From positions 1 to 64,000 of the forward strand of contig NZ_JAPZVQ010000011.1 of NCBI RefSeq assembly GCF_027622945.1: a DNA stretch of 64,000 bases. Direction: 5' to 3'. This document shows, piece by piece, positions 42,287-51,981 of this stretch. Positions within the stretch are counted from its first letter, which is position 1; each line of letters starts with the position of its first letter. The notes beneath the pieces are model-generated. The model was not told where the DNA came from, made no database searches, and saw nothing but the letters and a program-made list of their open reading frames with translations. The position numbers were made by a program, and so were the translations under genes. The DNA is from Glycomyces lechevalierae (lineage in GTDB: Bacteria; Actinomycetota; Actinomycetes; Mycobacteriales; Micromonosporaceae).

Positions 42287-43593
42287 TGCTGCTCGAATCT
42301 CGCGGACACGGCCTCGCCGTGCGACGGCAGGTCCTCGGAGTTCGCGAAGTTCACGACGTCGTCGGCGACGGCCGCGAGCGCTTCGCGCGTGTAGTCGATG
42401 ATGTGCACGCCGCGCAGGAACGTGTGCACGCTCAGGCCGGCCGAGTGGCGGGCGCATCCGCCCGTGGGCAGCACGTGGTTCGACCCGGCGCAGTAGTCGC
42501 CGAGGGAGACCGGCGAGTAGGCGCCGACGAAGATCGCGCCGGCGTTGCGGATGCGCAGCGCCACCTCGCGGGCGTCGGCGGTCTGGATCTCCAGGTGCTC
42601 GGCGGCGTAGGCGTCGGCCACGGCCACGGCCTCGTCGATGTCGGCGACGAGGATCGTCCCGGACTGCTCCCCCGCGAGCGCGGTCATGATGCGCCCGGCG
42701 TGGCGGGTCTCGGGCGCGCGGCGCTCGAGCTCGGCGTCCACGGCGTCGGCCAGGTCGGCCGAGTCGGTGATGAGGACCGAGGCGGCCGCCGGGTCGTGCT
42801 CGGCCTGGCTGATGAGGTCGACGGCGACGTGCGCCGGGTCGGCGGTCGCGTCCGCGATCACGGCGATCTCGGTGGTCCCGGCCTCGGCGTCGATGCCCAC
42901 GAGGCCGCGAACGGCCCGCTTCGCGGCGGTGACGTAGATGTTCCCGGGCCCGGTGATCATGTCGACCGGGGAGCACTCGTCGGTCCCGTACGCGAACATG
43001 CCGATCGCGGCGGGGCCGCCCACGGCGTAGACCTCGTCGATGCCGAGCATCCCGGCGACGGCGAGGATGCCCTGGTCGGGCAGGCCGTTGTTGTTCTTCT
43101 GGGCGGGCGAGGCGAGCGCGATCGAGCCGACCCCGGCGATCTGGGCCGGGACGGCGTTCATGATCACGGAGGAGGCGAGCACGGCGAGGCCGCCGGGCGC
43201 GTACAGGCCCACGCGGCCGACCGGCAGGTACCGCTCGGTGACGGTGCCGCCGGGCGCGACCTCGGTGACGACCTCGGGGAGGCGCTGGGCCTCGTGCGCG
43301 GCGCGCACCCGGTCGATCGAGGTCTGGTAGGCGCGGCGCAGCTCCGGGTCGAGGTCCTCGACGGCGGTCTTGATCGCCTGCTCGGGGACGCGCAGGTGCT
43401 CGAGGCGCACATGGTCGAAGCGCTCGACGATCTCCACGACCGCGGCCGTCCCGCGATGCCTGATGTCGTCGATCAGCGGCTGGACCGAGCGCAGGGCTTC
43501 GTTGACGTCGAAGGCGGCGCGCGGCATCAGCTCGCGCAGGGCGCGGGCCGAGTAACCGGGTACTTCTCCTGAAAGGTCGATGCGTCTGAGCAC
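42283..43593 (-). CDS. hisD: Histidinol dehydrogenase
   Basis: 436 residues. A zinc and NAD enzyme that performs the last two oxidations of histidine synthesis. [40 protein letters not shown] and the catalytic region [18 protein letters not shown] are plain, as is [20 protein letters not shown] near the C-terminus. It is first of the hisDCB-(small)-hisHA-ridA operon. No upstream attenuator was seen in the 45-base gap to the next gene. Confidence 0.97.
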   Translation of the reverse strand: MLRRIDLSGEVPGYSARALRELMPRAAFDVNEALRSVQPLIDDIRHRGTAAVVEIVERFDHVRLEHLRVPEQAIKTAVEDLDPELRRAYQTSIDRVRAAHEAQRLPEVVTEVAPGGTVTERYLPVGRVGLYAPGGLAVLASSVIMNAVPAQIAGVGSIALASPAQKNNNGLPDQGILAVAGMLGIDEVYAVGGPAAIGMFAYGTDECSPVDMITGPGNIYVTAAKRAVRGLVGIDAEAGTTEIAVIADATADPAHVAVDLISQAEHDPAAASVLITDSADLADAVDAELERRAPETRHAGRIMTALAGEQSGTILVADIDEAVAVADAYAAEHLEIQTADAREVALRIRNAGAIFVGAYSPVSLGDYCAGSNHVLPTGGCARHSAGLSVHTFLRGVHIIDYTREALAAVADDVVNFANSEDLPSHGEAVSARFEQQ

Positions 43594-43638
43594 GGTCCAA
43601 GCGTAGTTGCCCGGGTTTCCAGGTCAAAAGGCATACCG

Positions 43639-44421
43639 CTATTCGGGAGCGTCCGTTCGAAGGCTGGGCCGACGTGACCAGCCGGCGCAGACGGTGTAAG
43701 TGAAGGTCGCGGCGAGGGCCATGACCGCCAGGGCCCCGAGCTGGAGCGCGTCGAGGGCCGTTGTGAAGTTGCCGACCTTCAGCGCCGCCCAGGCCGCGGC
43801 GGGGTCGAGCTCGACGAACAGCACCGACGGCGGGCGCCACATGTGGGCGCCGGCGGGCGCGCGCTCGACCGCGTCCCAGAACGCCTGCCACTCGTTCGCG
43901 CCGATCTTCCAGGCCACCACCTGGCAGCCGATCGAGCCGATGACGAGCCCGAGGAGGAGGATCGGGCCGCGCCGCCCGCGCATGGCCGTCCACGCCATGA
44001 TCGCGGCGACGATCCCGAGGACCAGGCCGATCCCGGCGAACACGAGGTCGCCTTCGACGTAGCCGCTCGGGTAGGTCTCGGTAGAGGCCCATCTGCCGCT
44101 TTCGACGATCACGAACTCCACGCGCGGGGTGAGGATCTGCCACAGCATCGCGGCGGGCAGGCCGATCGCGGTCAGGACGACGGCGAGGAACCCGGCGGCG
44201 GCGAGGTCGCGGCCGATGGTCCGCTCCGAGCGCGGGGTCCTGCCGTAGACGTTCGCGTCGTCGCGGGCGTCGGCTCGCGGCGGGTCCGCCGGAGCGACGG
44301 CCGCGCCCTCCCTGCCCGCACTGTCGTTCCGGCCGGCACTGTCGTTCCGGCCCGCGCTGTCCTCCCAGCCCGCACTGTCGCCGGGGCGGAGGTTCACGGT
44401 GCGTTCGGCGTCGTCAGTCAC
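43639..44421 (-). CDS. Four-helix membrane protein with DSAGRN repeats (DUF2567-like)
   Basis: 260 residues from GTG 44421. A hydrophilic N-terminus has about four copies of the hexapeptide DSAGRN/DSAGWE (GDSAGWEDSAGRNDSAGRND), then four membrane helices: LAAAGFLAVVLTAIGLPAAM, FAGIGLVLGIVAAIMAW, GPILLLGLVIGSIGCQVVAW and LQLGALAVMALAATFTYTVC. A polar stretch between helices 1 and 2 faces outward. The layout is that of DUF2567, found upstream of hisD in mycobacteria. Assignment by layout only. Confidence 0.65.
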   Translation of the reverse strand: MTDDAERTVNLRPGDSAGWEDSAGRNDSAGRNDSAGREGAAVAPADPPRADARDDANVYGRTPRSERTIGRDLAAAGFLAVVLTAIGLPAAMLWQILTPRVEFVIVESGRWASTETYPSGYVEGDLVFAGIGLVLGIVAAIMAWTAMRGRRGPILLLGLVIGSIGCQVVAWKIGANEWQAFWDAVERAPAGAHMWRPPSVLFVELDPAAAWAALKVGNFTTALDALQLGALAVMALAATFTYTVCAGWSRRPSLRTDAPE

Positions 44422-44494
44422 GCCTGGAATCCTGCCACAGCGGTGCCCGCGCCCGGCAGGGATGTACGGGAGCGGACGGTGCGGTACGCGGCGG

Positions 44495-45595
44495 TTACAA
44501 ACCGTCGACAATGGTCGCGGCGGCCTCGAACCACGCCGCGCGCGTCTCCGGCCGCAGCGCCGAGAACTCGATCTTCGCGCCCGGCTCCAGCGACGGGTCG
44601 TACGGCACCACCGCGCACGCGCGGGTGCGCTGCGAGAAGTGCCGCTGGAGGTCGTTGAGGAGCGGCCCGGGGTTCGGGGTCGGCATCGAGAGGAGCGTCA
44701 CGGCGTTCTTGACGAGGTTCCCGTAGCCGCCCTCTTCGAGGTGGTCGAGCATCCAGTCCGCGGAGAACGCCGCGTCCTCGCGCGGCACCGTGGTGACCAC
44801 GAGCCGGTCCACCGAGGAGACCACGGTGCGCCAGTTCGGGGACTCCACGTTGTTGCCCGTGTCGATGCAGACGATCCCGTGCGTGCGGGTGAGGATGTCG
44901 AGCACGCGGAGCACCGTGGTCGGGTCGAGGCGACGCTGCAGCTTCGGGTCCTCGTCGCCCGCGAGCACGTCGAACGAGCCGTCCGAGGAGTGGCGCAGGA
45001 ACTCGTCGAGGTGCTCGGGCAGGTGCACCCCGGCGGCCTCGACCTGGTCGAGGTGCTCCACGAGGTGGCGGATGGTGCGCCCGTGCCGCGCGGACCCGGC
45101 CCGCAGGCCCAGGGTGCCGCGCAGTTCGTTGTCGTCCCAGGCGATCACGCCGCCGTTGCGGGCGGTGCCCATCGCGGCGGCCGAGAGCACTGTGGCGGTC
45201 GTCTTGTGCACGCCGCCTTTGGGGTTGATGAAGGCGATGACGCGGCTGCGGCCCAGGTCGCGGCGCAGGCGCTGCAGTGCGACGGGGCTCGGCTCCGTGC
45301 TCGCCTGGCGGCGCGGCTGCGGCGGCAGCCCCTGCTGGGGCGGGCGCACCTGGCCTTGGAGCTGCGCGGCCGTCGGCGGCGTCTGCGTGGCGACGGGAGG
45401 GCGGCGGCCGGCGGTGGGCACGGAGTAGTGCGGCTGTCCGGGCGGCGGACCGACCGGCGGGGACGGCGGATAGGCCTCGCGCGGCGGGGGCGTCGGGGTC
45501 TGCTGCGCGCCTCCGGCGCGCCCGCGACGTCCCAGGAGTTTCTGCCAACGGGAACCGTCTGACCGGTCGTTGTTCCAAGCTTCGGGCGTGTTCAC
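44495..45595 (-). CDS. ParA/MinD-like ATPase with Pro-rich N-terminus (EspI-like)
   Basis: 366 residues. A Pro/Gln-rich, probably disordered N-terminus of about 100 residues precedes a ParA-type ATPase: deviant Walker A FINPKGGVHKTTATVL, then VIAWDDNELRGTLGL (Walker A'), and VCIDTGNNVESPNWRTVV (Walker B region). The G-to-H exchange in GGVHKT is typical of EspI-like and actinobacterial SAF ATPases. Relatives assist ESX secretion or cell-pole processes. No ESX genes are seen here. Confidence 0.85.
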   Translation of the reverse strand: MNTPEAWNNDRSDGSRWQKLLGRRGRAGGAQQTPTPPPREAYPPSPPVGPPPGQPHYSVPTAGRRPPVATQTPPTAAQLQGQVRPPQQGLPPQPRRQASTEPSPVALQRLRRDLGRSRVIAFINPKGGVHKTTATVLSAAAMGTARNGGVIAWDDNELRGTLGLRAGSARHGRTIRHLVEHLDQVEAAGVHLPEHLDEFLRHSSDGSFDVLAGDEDPKLQRRLDPTTVLRVLDILTRTHGIVCIDTGNNVESPNWRTVVSSVDRLVVTTVPREDAAFSADWMLDHLEEGGYGNLVKNAVTLLSMPTPNPGPLLNDLQRHFSQRTRACAVVPYDPSLEPGAKIEFSALRPETRAAWFEAAATIVDGL

Positions 45596-45846
45596 TCACA
45601 ACCTCCTCTCGGGCGGACCAAGCTGCGGCGCGCAGTTGTTCAAGCCGACTCGAGCGTCGCCACCCCGACCGGAAACCATTACCACCCGCGACTATTAGAT
45701 CACGACGATCCCTCAAGGCCCGTTGCGAATCGCGGGCCCGGCGGCCCGGGGGTGAGGCGTGCGTTACGCCCGGAGCGGCGGTGCTTCAAGCGACAGTGCT
45801 TCAAACGTCGGTGCAGCGTCTTCTGCTCCCTCAGTCTAATGGCTCC
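45596..45846. other. 251-base gap, no gene seen
   Basis: Between the ATPase start and the rluD stop. A direct repeat of GTGCTTCAA occurs twice, at about 45780-45800. No hairpin or promoter could be supported beyond an AT-richer patch around 45690-45700. Confidence 0.4.
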
Positions 45847-46797
45847 CTAGGAGTCGTCTCGCAACCGCGCCAGTGCCAATTCGAGGTCGGCGGGGTATTC
45901 ACTCGTGAAGGTGACCGTCCCGCCCCGCGTCGGGTGCACGAACTCGAGCCGGTACGCGTGCAGCCACTGCCTGGTCAGGCCCAGCCGCTCGGCCATCGTC
46001 GGGTCCGCGCCGTACGTCGCGTCACCGACCAGCGGGTGCCCGAGCGCCGAGAAGTGGACCCGGATCTGGTGGGTCCGACCGGTCTCCAGCCCGACGTCCA
46101 TGAGGGACGCCCCGGGGAAGACCTCGATCGTGTCGTAGTGCGTGACGCTCGGCTTGCCGTCCGCCACGACCGCCCACTTGTAGTCGTGGCGCGGATGCCG
46201 CCCGATCGGCGCGTCCACCGTCCCCGACAGCGGGTCCGGATGCCCTTGCGCCACAGCGCGGTAGCGCTTCGAGACCCGGCGCTCCTTGAAGGCGCGCTTC
46301 AGCTCCGAGTACGCGGCCTCGCTCTTGGCGACCACCATCAGGCCCGAGGTGCCCACGTCGAGGCGGTGCACGATCCCCTGCCGCTCATCGGGACCGTGGC
46401 TCGAGATCCGGTAGCCGGCCGCGGCGAGACCGCCGGTGACGGTGGGACCGGACCAGCCCGGGCTCGGGTGCGCCGCGACCCCGACGGGCTTCATGACCAC
46501 GACGATGTCGTCGTCGTCGAACACGATCTCCAGGCCCTCGACGGGCTCGGCGGCCCGCACCAGCAGGTCCTCCGGCGGCGGCGGGAGCACCACGTCCAGC
46601 CACGCCCCCGCGCTCACGCGCTCGGACTTGGTCTGGCAGGGCGCCCCGTCGATCTGGACGTCCCCGGCCGCGACGAGGTCGGCGGCCACGGTCCGCGAGA
46701 GGCCCAGCAGGCGCGAGACGACCTGGTCGACCCGCTGCCCCTCGAACCCCTCGGGCACCGGGACGGAACGGGTCTGGCGCGCGGCGAGGTCGTTCAT
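45847..46797 (-). CDS. rluD: RluD-family 23S rRNA pseudouridine synthase
   Basis: 316 residues. An S4 RNA-binding domain ([20 protein letters not shown]) precedes the synthase domain with the catalytic Asp in [40 protein letters not shown] is the family signature. It isomerises uridines in helix 69 of 23S rRNA in characterised members. ATG 46797 overlaps the lspA stop by four bases. Confidence 0.92.
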   Translation of the reverse strand: MNDLAARQTRSVPVPEGFEGQRVDQVVSRLLGLSRTVAADLVAAGDVQIDGAPCQTKSERVSAGAWLDVVLPPPPEDLLVRAAEPVEGLEIVFDDDDIVVVMKPVGVAAHPSPGWSGPTVTGGLAAAGYRISSHGPDERQGIVHRLDVGTSGLMVVAKSEAAYSELKRAFKERRVSKRYRAVAQGHPDPLSGTVDAPIGRHPRHDYKWAVVADGKPSVTHYDTIEVFPGASLMDVGLETGRTHQIRVHFSALGHPLVGDATYGADPTMAERLGLTRQWLHAYRLEFVHPTRGGTVTFTSEYPADLELALARLRDDS

Positions 46798-47420
46798 GCC
46801 GCGGCCTCCTTCTTCTTCTCGTCCGCTTTGCGGGACTCGGGCGAGAACCCGTGCCCCGTCAGCTCGAGCAGCACGATGAGCACCACGCCGCAGCACAGCG
46901 CCGAGTCGGCGATGTTGAAGATCGGGAACGCTTGCGCGTCCGGCTTGAACACGCTGATGAAGTCCACGACATGCCCGTTCGGGAACCCCGGCTCCCGGAA
47001 GTACCGGTCCAGCAGGTTGCCCGCCGCGCCGCCGAGGACCAGGCCGATCGCGATCGCCCACACCGGGTACACGATCCGGCTCGAGAGCACGATCAGGAAC
47101 ACCACGACCGCCGAGGCGACCGTGGTGAAGATCCACGTGTAATCGGTGCCGAGGCTGAACGCCGCCCCCGAGTTCCAGGTCAGGTCCAGGTAGACCAGCC
47201 CGCCGAGGATCCGCACCGGATCGCTCGGATCCAGGTTGGCCTCGGCCAGGTTCTTCGTCCACTGGTCCAGACCGATCGCGAACGCGGCGATCAGCAGTGC
47301 CGCGATCATCAGCCCGACACGGCGGACGGGCTTCTTCTTCTCAGGGGTGGTGGGGCCCGGACCGTCGGCGGTCCCGGGCGGCGTGTCCTCGCTCAGCGTC
47401 GCTCCTCTAGCTGTTTGCAA
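46794..47420 (-). CDS. lspA: Lipoprotein signal peptidase
   Basis: About 200-208 residues, four membrane helices. The Asp protease motifs are visible: [20 protein letters not shown] with the first catalytic Asp, and [20 protein letters not shown] with the second. It removes signal peptides from prolipoproteins. The start is uncertain. TTG 47420 lacks a ribosome site. A CTG at 47396 overlaps the TraR/DksA stop (CTGA) and has GAGGAG five bases upstream. A hydrophilic, Lys-rich N-terminal extension ([13 protein letters not shown]) precedes helix 1. Confidence 0.9.
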   Translation of the reverse strand: MQTARGATLSEDTPPGTADGPGPTTPEKKKPVRRVGLMIAALLIAAFAIGLDQWTKNLAEANLDPSDPVRILGGLVYLDLTWNSGAAFSLGTDYTWIFTTVASAVVVFLIVLSSRIVYPVWAIAIGLVLGGAAGNLLDRYFREPGFPNGHVVDFISVFKPDAQAFPIFNIADSALCCGVVLIVLLELTGHGFSPESRKADEKKKEAAA

Positions 47421-47917
47421 CCGACGTCGAGGGTAGCCGACGGGAACGCGGCCAACCGCGCCGCCGGGATGGGTTTACCGCACCGCTCACAGAAGCCGTA
47501 CGTGCCCTCGTCGAGGCGCTCGAGCGCGTGGCTGACCTGCCTGATCCGCTCGGAGAGCGAATCGGCCACCGCGACCTCGTGCTCGTGCTCGACGGTCTTC
47601 GAACCGGAGTCGACCTGGTCGTCCCCGGCGGTGTCGCTCAACCGCTCGCGCTGGGCGAGGGTGATCGAGTCGCTGTACCGCTGCTGCTCGTCGATGAGCT
47701 CGTCCAACCGCTCTTTCAAGGCGGAACGCAGCTCCGCCTGCTCGTCCTCGGTGCGCAACTGCTGGGCCTCGGTCTCCTCGGGGGCGGACGGGACGGACGC
47801 GGCCTGCTTCGCGGCAGGCTTCGCCGCGGCGGCCTTCTTCACCGCCGCCTTCTTGGCCGGGGCCTTCTTGACCGCCTTCTTGGCGGCCTGCTTCTGGGTC
47901 TTCTTCGCTGGACTCAT
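47393..47917 (-). CDS. TraR/DksA-family protein with Lys/Ala-rich tail
   Basis: 174 residues from ATG 47917. The first ~40 residues are a Lys/Ala repeat (AKKAVKKAPAKKAAVKKAAA), like histone H1 tails. Then a coiled-coil pair (ELRSALKERLDELIDEQQRY ... SERIRQVSHALERLDEGTYG) and a zinc finger CERCGKPIPAARLAAFPSAT followed by LDVGCKQ. Only three of the usual four Cys are present. The family binds RNA polymerase via its secondary channel. It overlaps lspA and is first in traR-lspA-rluD. A sigma-70-type promoter lies 190 bases upstream. Confidence 0.85.
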   Translation of the reverse strand: MSPAKKTQKQAAKKAVKKAPAKKAAVKKAAAAKPAAKQAASVPSAPEETEAQQLRTEDEQAELRSALKERLDELIDEQQRYSDSITLAQRERLSDTAGDDQVDSGSKTVEHEHEVAVADSLSERIRQVSHALERLDEGTYGFCERCGKPIPAARLAAFPSATLDVGCKQLEERR

Positions 47918-48067
47918 GACGCGCCTCTGGAGGGGTATGTCGGCTCGGATTCCGGTGGCGTCAGAGCACGGCGGCGCCGCTCGTGCGGCCCGGATCGGGT
48001 GTTCGGCATGGCGTCTCCCGAAATCGCGTACTCGTGACGGCCTCGTCGAAACGAGGACAATGCGCGC

Positions 48068-48139
48068 CAGGCCCCGCCGAGGCGGGGTCCTGCCGCGCAG
48101 TTGAGCACACAGGATACGCAAGTCCTGCAAGTAGGTCAA
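48068..48139 (-). promoter_or_regulatory. Sigma-70 promoter and leader hairpin of the traR-lspA-rluD operon
   Basis: On the minus strand, TTGACC (48139-48134), exactly 17 bases, TATCCT (48116-48111). Ten-odd bases into the presumed RNA, arms CAGG-A-CCCCGC / GCGGGG-CCTG (48068-48092) form a hairpin in a leader of about 190 bases. The promoter is one of the best in the window. The hairpin's role, perhaps attenuation, is inferred. The rest of the 47918-48247 gap shows no gene. Confidence 0.7.
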
Positions 48140-48247
48140 TTACTTCGAGAACTTGTGTCCGGACTCCCCGTCACGACCAACCGCCATAAAAGCCGCTGGT
48201 CGGAAGAAGTGCCGCATAGGCAATCCCTTGCCGATTCCCGGAGCCGC

Positions 48248-48898
48248 TCAGCGACCGGCCGTCGGGACGAGGAGCAGGCGCGACACCGGCTCGCACATCG
48301 CGCACGGCGTGAAGCCCAGTTCGAGCGCCTCGGACACCGCCAGCGGCTCGTGGTCGCGGCCCGTCAGGTGCGAGCAGGCGGAGTGGTGGAAGCGGGGGCG
48401 GCCGTCGATGACGGCGACCTCGGTGTCCAGGCGCATGAGCGCCGCCGCCTCGATGCTCGTCATGCGCTGCTCGGTCGGCTCGTCGGACGTCGACTCGGGG
48501 GCGCGGTGGCGGCTGGCCGCCCCGCCGCGCGACTGGCGCGGCGGCATGTCCTCGAACCGCAGTTCGGGGTCGCGGTCCACCGCGTAGTCCGTGGGCTCGA
48601 AGACCTTGCCCTCGAGGAGCGGCATCTCCGTGGTCGGGGTGTCGTCCGCCCCGATCCGGCGGAACTGCTGGGTGTCGTCGTTGTCGACCCTCCGGCGCGT
48701 CTCCCGGGCGAGGTCGGCGCGGCGCGAGGTCACGCGGGGGCGCCTGGCCCCCCGGCCGCGGATGCTCGCATAGAGGGCCGCGCCGGCGGCGAGACTCGCC
48801 GCTATCGACGAGACCAGCAACTGGTTGTTCCCGGTGATCATGCCAGTGACCAGCAAGACCGCCGCGGTGACGAGGATCAGCAGGCTGCTGACGATCAC
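48248..48898 (-). CDS. Two-helix membrane protein with C-terminal Ada-like Cys motif
   Basis: 216 residues. GTG 48898 is chosen because GGGGAGGA lies six bases upstream. Two membrane helices (VIVSSLLILVTAAVLLVTGM and LLVSSIAASLAAGAALYAS) are followed by a long charged linker and a C-terminal module RFHHSACSHLTGRDHEPLAV then SEALELGFTPCAMCEP. The spacing H-x3-C...GFTPCxxCxP is that of Ada-type zinc Cys sites. It could sense alkylation or bind metal at the membrane's inner face. Function unknown. Confidence 0.75.
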   Translation of the reverse strand: MIVSSLLILVTAAVLLVTGMITGNNQLLVSSIAASLAAGAALYASIRGRGARRPRVTSRRADLARETRRRVDNDDTQQFRRIGADDTPTTEMPLLEGKVFEPTDYAVDRDPELRFEDMPPRQSRGGAASRHRAPESTSDEPTEQRMTSIEAAALMRLDTEVAVIDGRPRFHHSACSHLTGRDHEPLAVSEALELGFTPCAMCEPVSRLLLVPTAGR

Positions 48899-48991
48899 GT
48901 CGATTCCTCCCCTGCGCAAGGTAGCGGGGCCCTCGCGCGGTCCTTCGCGGCCCCCAGCGGGGACCGCGGCATCGTTGAAGCATGGTGCGGC

Positions 48992-49024
48992 GGTGAGGGC
49001 GGCGGTGCTACCCGCGCCCTCACC
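48992..49024 (-). terminator. Terminator-like hairpin downstream of divIVA
   Basis: 10-bp arms GGTGAGGGCG (48992-49001) and CGCCCTCACC (49015-49024), 107 bases past the divIVA stop. Confidence 0.55.
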
Positions 49025-49130
49025 CGCTCAACCATGGTTAACGAGGCGATCCCCGTTCAGGTTATGGCTCGGCGCAACGAATCTGCTCGAGCCGACCGGA
49101 GGAGGGTGTCCCGGGGAGGAGCGGGAGGGG

Positions 49131-50108
49131 TTACCCGCGCCCGCCCTGCATCACGAACGCGGACCGGGCGCCGGTGCGCTCGCTCGGGGGCGACTGCTGC
49201 GGGGCCTCTTCGAAGCCCTCGTCCTCGGTCCGGCCCTGCTGGCCGTTGAGGTCGCGCAGCTGGCTCTCGAGGTACAGCTTCAGTCGAGTGCGGTACTCGC
49301 GCTCGAAGGTCTTCAGCTCCTCGATGTTCTTCAGCAGCGACGAACGGGAGTCCTCCAGCTGGCCGATGACCTTCTGGCGCTCCTGCTCGGCTTCCATCTC
49401 CATGCGCTCGGCCTTGTCGCGGGCCTGGCCCACCAGGTCCTCGGCCGCGGCACGCGACTCGGTGACCAGGGACTCGGACTCGCGCTGGGCGTCGGTCAGG
49501 AGGGCCTTCGACTCGCGCTGGGCGTCGGCCATCATGGCCTTCGACTCGCGCTGCGCCTGCGAGACCATGGTCTGCGCCTCGCGCTGGGCCTCGGACACCA
49601 TCGACTGGGCCTCGCGCTGCGCCTCGCCGAGCACGGTGTCGGCCTCCCGGCGGGAGTCCTCCAGGTGCTCGTCCGCGGTGCGCTGGGCGACCATGAGGAG
49701 GCGCAGGGCCTCCTGCTCGCCGCCGCCGGCGGGGGCCGCGGCCTGCTGCGGCTGCTGCGCCAGCTCCTGCTGGAGCTGCTGCGCCTGCTGCTGCGCGGAC
49801 ACCATCTGCTGGTGCATCTCGTGCAGCTCGGCGTCGAGCTCCTGGAGCTGCTGCTCCATGGCGTGCTTCTCACGCTGCACCCGGTCGAGTGCGGCGGCCA
49901 TCTCGGCGTGGTCGGCTGCCCCGGGGGGAGCGCCGGCGCGGAGACTCTCGAGCTGTGCGCGAAGTTCGCCGTTCTCATCGCTGAGGCGTGCGAGCTCCCG
50001 CTCGACCTCATCGAGGAAACCGTCGACCTCGTCCTCGTCGTATCCGCGCTTCCCGAGCATGGGTTTCTTGAACGTGACGTTGTGAACGTCGGCTGGGGTC
50101 AGCGGCAT
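49131..50108 (-). CDS. wag31: DivIVA/Wag31 polar growth protein
   Basis: 325 residues from ATG 50108, with AGAAGGAG upstream. The N-terminal membrane-binding domain [20 protein letters not shown], with [20 protein letters not shown], is diagnostic. A Gln-rich linker (about 100-125) leads to a long coiled coil. Residues 163-217 consist of five 11-residue repeats [22 protein letters not shown]. The protein marks curved membrane at cell poles and recruits the wall-synthesis machinery. It lies in the conserved sepF-yggT-divIVA order downstream of ftsZ. Confidence 0.95.
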   Translation of the reverse strand: MPLTPADVHNVTFKKPMLGKRGYDEDEVDGFLDEVERELARLSDENGELRAQLESLRAGAPPGAADHAEMAAALDRVQREKHAMEQQLQELDAELHEMHQQMVSAQQQAQQLQQELAQQPQQAAAPAGGGEQEALRLLMVAQRTADEHLEDSRREADTVLGEAQREAQSMVSEAQREAQTMVSQAQRESKAMMADAQRESKALLTDAQRESESLVTESRAAAEDLVGQARDKAERMEMEAEQERQKVIGQLEDSRSSLLKNIEELKTFEREYRTRLKLYLESQLRDLNGQQGRTEDEGFEEAPQQSPPSERTGARSAFVMQGGRG

Positions 50109-50190
50109 TCGAAACTCCTTCTCAGCTATTCGCCTGGCGCACAAGGCCACTCGACACGATAACCGTGCCGTGCACCCCCGCCCGGCGCTG

Positions 50191-50484
50191 CTAGGAAATG
50201 TTCCGCCCGACGACGAAGTCCATCAGGATCCACGTGATCAGCAGCAGCGCCAGGAACGCCAGATCAATCGATACAGTACCAAGCCTGAGAGGCGGAATCA
50301 CCTTCCTCAACCCCTTCAGGGGAGGGTCGGTCACGCTGTAGACCGTCTCGAGCAGGGCCGCGGACTTCGGTCCGGGCTCCCAGCGGCGGGAGAACTGCAC
50401 CACGACGCTGGCCACCAGGCGGGCCAAGAGGAAGAGGTAGAACGCGAAGAGCGCCAGATAGATCAGCTGCAGTGCCAGGTTCAC
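50191..50484 (-). CDS. YggT/YlmG-family membrane protein
   Basis: 97 residues. Two membrane helices ([20 protein letters not shown] and [19 protein letters not shown]) flank the conserved loop [20 protein letters not shown]. This family, called YlmG in the divisome cluster, is linked to division-site or photosystem assembly in other groups, and its exact role is open. It lies 22 bases after sepF and 82 before divIVA. Confidence 0.9.
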   Translation of the reverse strand: MNLALQLIYLALFAFYLFLLARLVASVVVQFSRRWEPGPKSAALLETVYSVTDPPLKGLRKVIPPLRLGTVSIDLAFLALLLITWILMDFVVGRNIS

Positions 50485-50506
50485 GGTTCGCAGTGTATCC
50501 CTCGGA

Positions 50507-51133
50507 TCAGGTCTGGTTGAAGAACCCGCCCTCGGCGATCTTGGCCTTGTCCTCCGCCGTCACCTGAACATGAGGAGGCGAGAGCAAGAACACGCGATTC
50601 GTCACCCGCTCGAACGACCCGCGGGTGCCGAAGATGAGGCCCGCCGCGAAATCGACGAGGCGCTTGGCGTCGGCCTCCTCCATCTCGGAGAGGTTCATGA
50701 TCACCGGGGTGCCGTCGCGGTAGCGCTCACCGATGGTGCGCGCCTCGTTGTAGGTCGTCGGGTGCAGCGTCGTGATCCGGTAGTTCGCGTGCTCCTCCTC
50801 GGCCGGGACCGGCCGCACGGTGGCGGGCTCGGCCAGCGCGAGGTTGTCCCGCGTCAAGGTCTCTCGCACACCGGTGTCGCGGGTGCTCTCGCGAGAGGAC
50901 AGCGGGGTCACCGAGCCGGAGCCGCGGTTGAGCTGGCGGACGGGACTGCGGTCCTCGGACGCGGTCCGGCCGACCCGGCCGGTGGTGCGCTGCGCGCCCC
51001 GCACCCGCTGAGGGGCCGCCTGCTGCTGCTCCTCGGCGAACTCGTCGTTTTCCTCGTAGCCGTTTCCGTAGCCGCGATCGTCCTCGTCCTCGATGAGGCC
51101 GAGCCAGATGCCTGCCTTCCGCATCGCGCCCAT
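50507..51133 (-). CDS. sepF: Cell division protein SepF
   Basis: 208 residues. The N-terminal amphipathic membrane anchor ([18 protein letters not shown]) is followed by a variable acidic linker and the C-terminal SepF domain: [60 protein letters not shown] and [11 protein letters not shown]. It tethers FtsZ to the membrane, essential in actinobacteria that lack FtsA. Part of the post-ftsZ cluster. Confidence 0.95.
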   Translation of the reverse strand: MGAMRKAGIWLGLIEDEDDRGYGNGYEENDEFAEEQQQAAPQRVRGAQRTTGRVGRTASEDRSPVRQLNRGSGSVTPLSSRESTRDTGVRETLTRDNLALAEPATVRPVPAEEEHANYRITTLHPTTYNEARTIGERYRDGTPVIMNLSEMEEADAKRLVDFAAGLIFGTRGSFERVTNRVFLLSPPHVQVTAEDKAKIAEGGFFNQT

Positions 51134-51273
51134 CGATCGTGCTCCCTCCTCGGGCCGCCCCTGTTGAGTCAGGTACGCGGTCTCATCCTAGCGCCGACTC
51201 CTTACACGGATGTGTTTTTGCCCGACTAGTAACCGTCGTCGGACGGCGATTCGTTCCACTGCTGCCCCACACC

Positions 51274-51981
51274 TTACGCCATCGGTTCACGTTCGCCGAG
51301 CACGTTTCTGCCCAGTCTGACCATTGTGGCCCCTGCTCGTACCGCGGCGCGGTAGTCGCCGCTCATGCCGGCCGAGACCTCGACGGCGGCGGGGTCGACG
51401 CGTTGCACCGCTTCGGAGCATTCGGTCAGTAGCGCAAAGGCTTTGGCAGGTTCCCAGCCGAGGGGGGCGACGGCCATGACGCCTTTGAGGGTGAGGCCGG
51501 GCGCGGCTGCGATGACCGCGGCGAGGGCTTCGAGTTCGGGGACGGGCGTGCCGCCGCGGGCGGTGTCGCCGTCGAGGCTCACCTGGATGAGGGCGTTCAG
51601 GTTGCGGCCGTGGGCGTTCGCGGCGGCACTGAGGGCGTTCGCGAGGGGGGCGCGGTCGACGGAGTGCACCCAGTGGGCGTACGCGGCGACGGACTTGGCC
51701 TTGTTGCGCTGGAGCTGTCCTACGAAGTGCCACACGGGTTCGAGGCCGGCGGCGGCGAGTTCGGCGGCCTTGGGGGCGGCCTCCTGGTCGCGGTTCTCCC
51801 CCAGGTCGGTCTGGCCGAGTTCGACGAGCGCGGCGGCGTCGGCGGCGGGGAAGGTCTTGGTGACGACGATGAGGCGGACGGCGTCCGGGGTGCGGCCGGC
51901 GTCGGCGCATGCGTCTGCGAGGTCCTCGCGCGTCCGGTTGAGGTTGTCCCGCAACTGGTCTCGGCGCGATCGGGTGGTCAA
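51274..51981 (-). CDS. YggS/PLPBP PLP-homeostasis protein
   Basis: 235 residues from TTG 51981, chosen because AGGA lies eight bases upstream and the length equals E. coli YggS (234). ATG 52035 would add 18 residues without a ribosome site. VRLIVVTKTFPAADAAALVE carries the PLP-binding Lys. TDLGENRDQEAAPKAAELAA, WHFVGQLQRNKAKSV and VSAGMSGDYRAAVRAGATMV complete the family. The protein binds PLP without known catalysis. It directly follows ftsZ on the same strand. Confidence 0.9.
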   Translation of the reverse strand: MTTRSRRDQLRDNLNRTREDLADACADAGRTPDAVRLIVVTKTFPAADAAALVELGQTDLGENRDQEAAPKAAELAAAGLEPVWHFVGQLQRNKAKSVAAYAHWVHSVDRAPLANALSAAANAHGRNLNALIQVSLDGDTARGGTPVPELEALAAVIAAAPGLTLKGVMAVAPLGWEPAKAFALLTECSEAVQRVDPAAVEVSAGMSGDYRAAVRAGATMVRLGRNVLGEREPMA

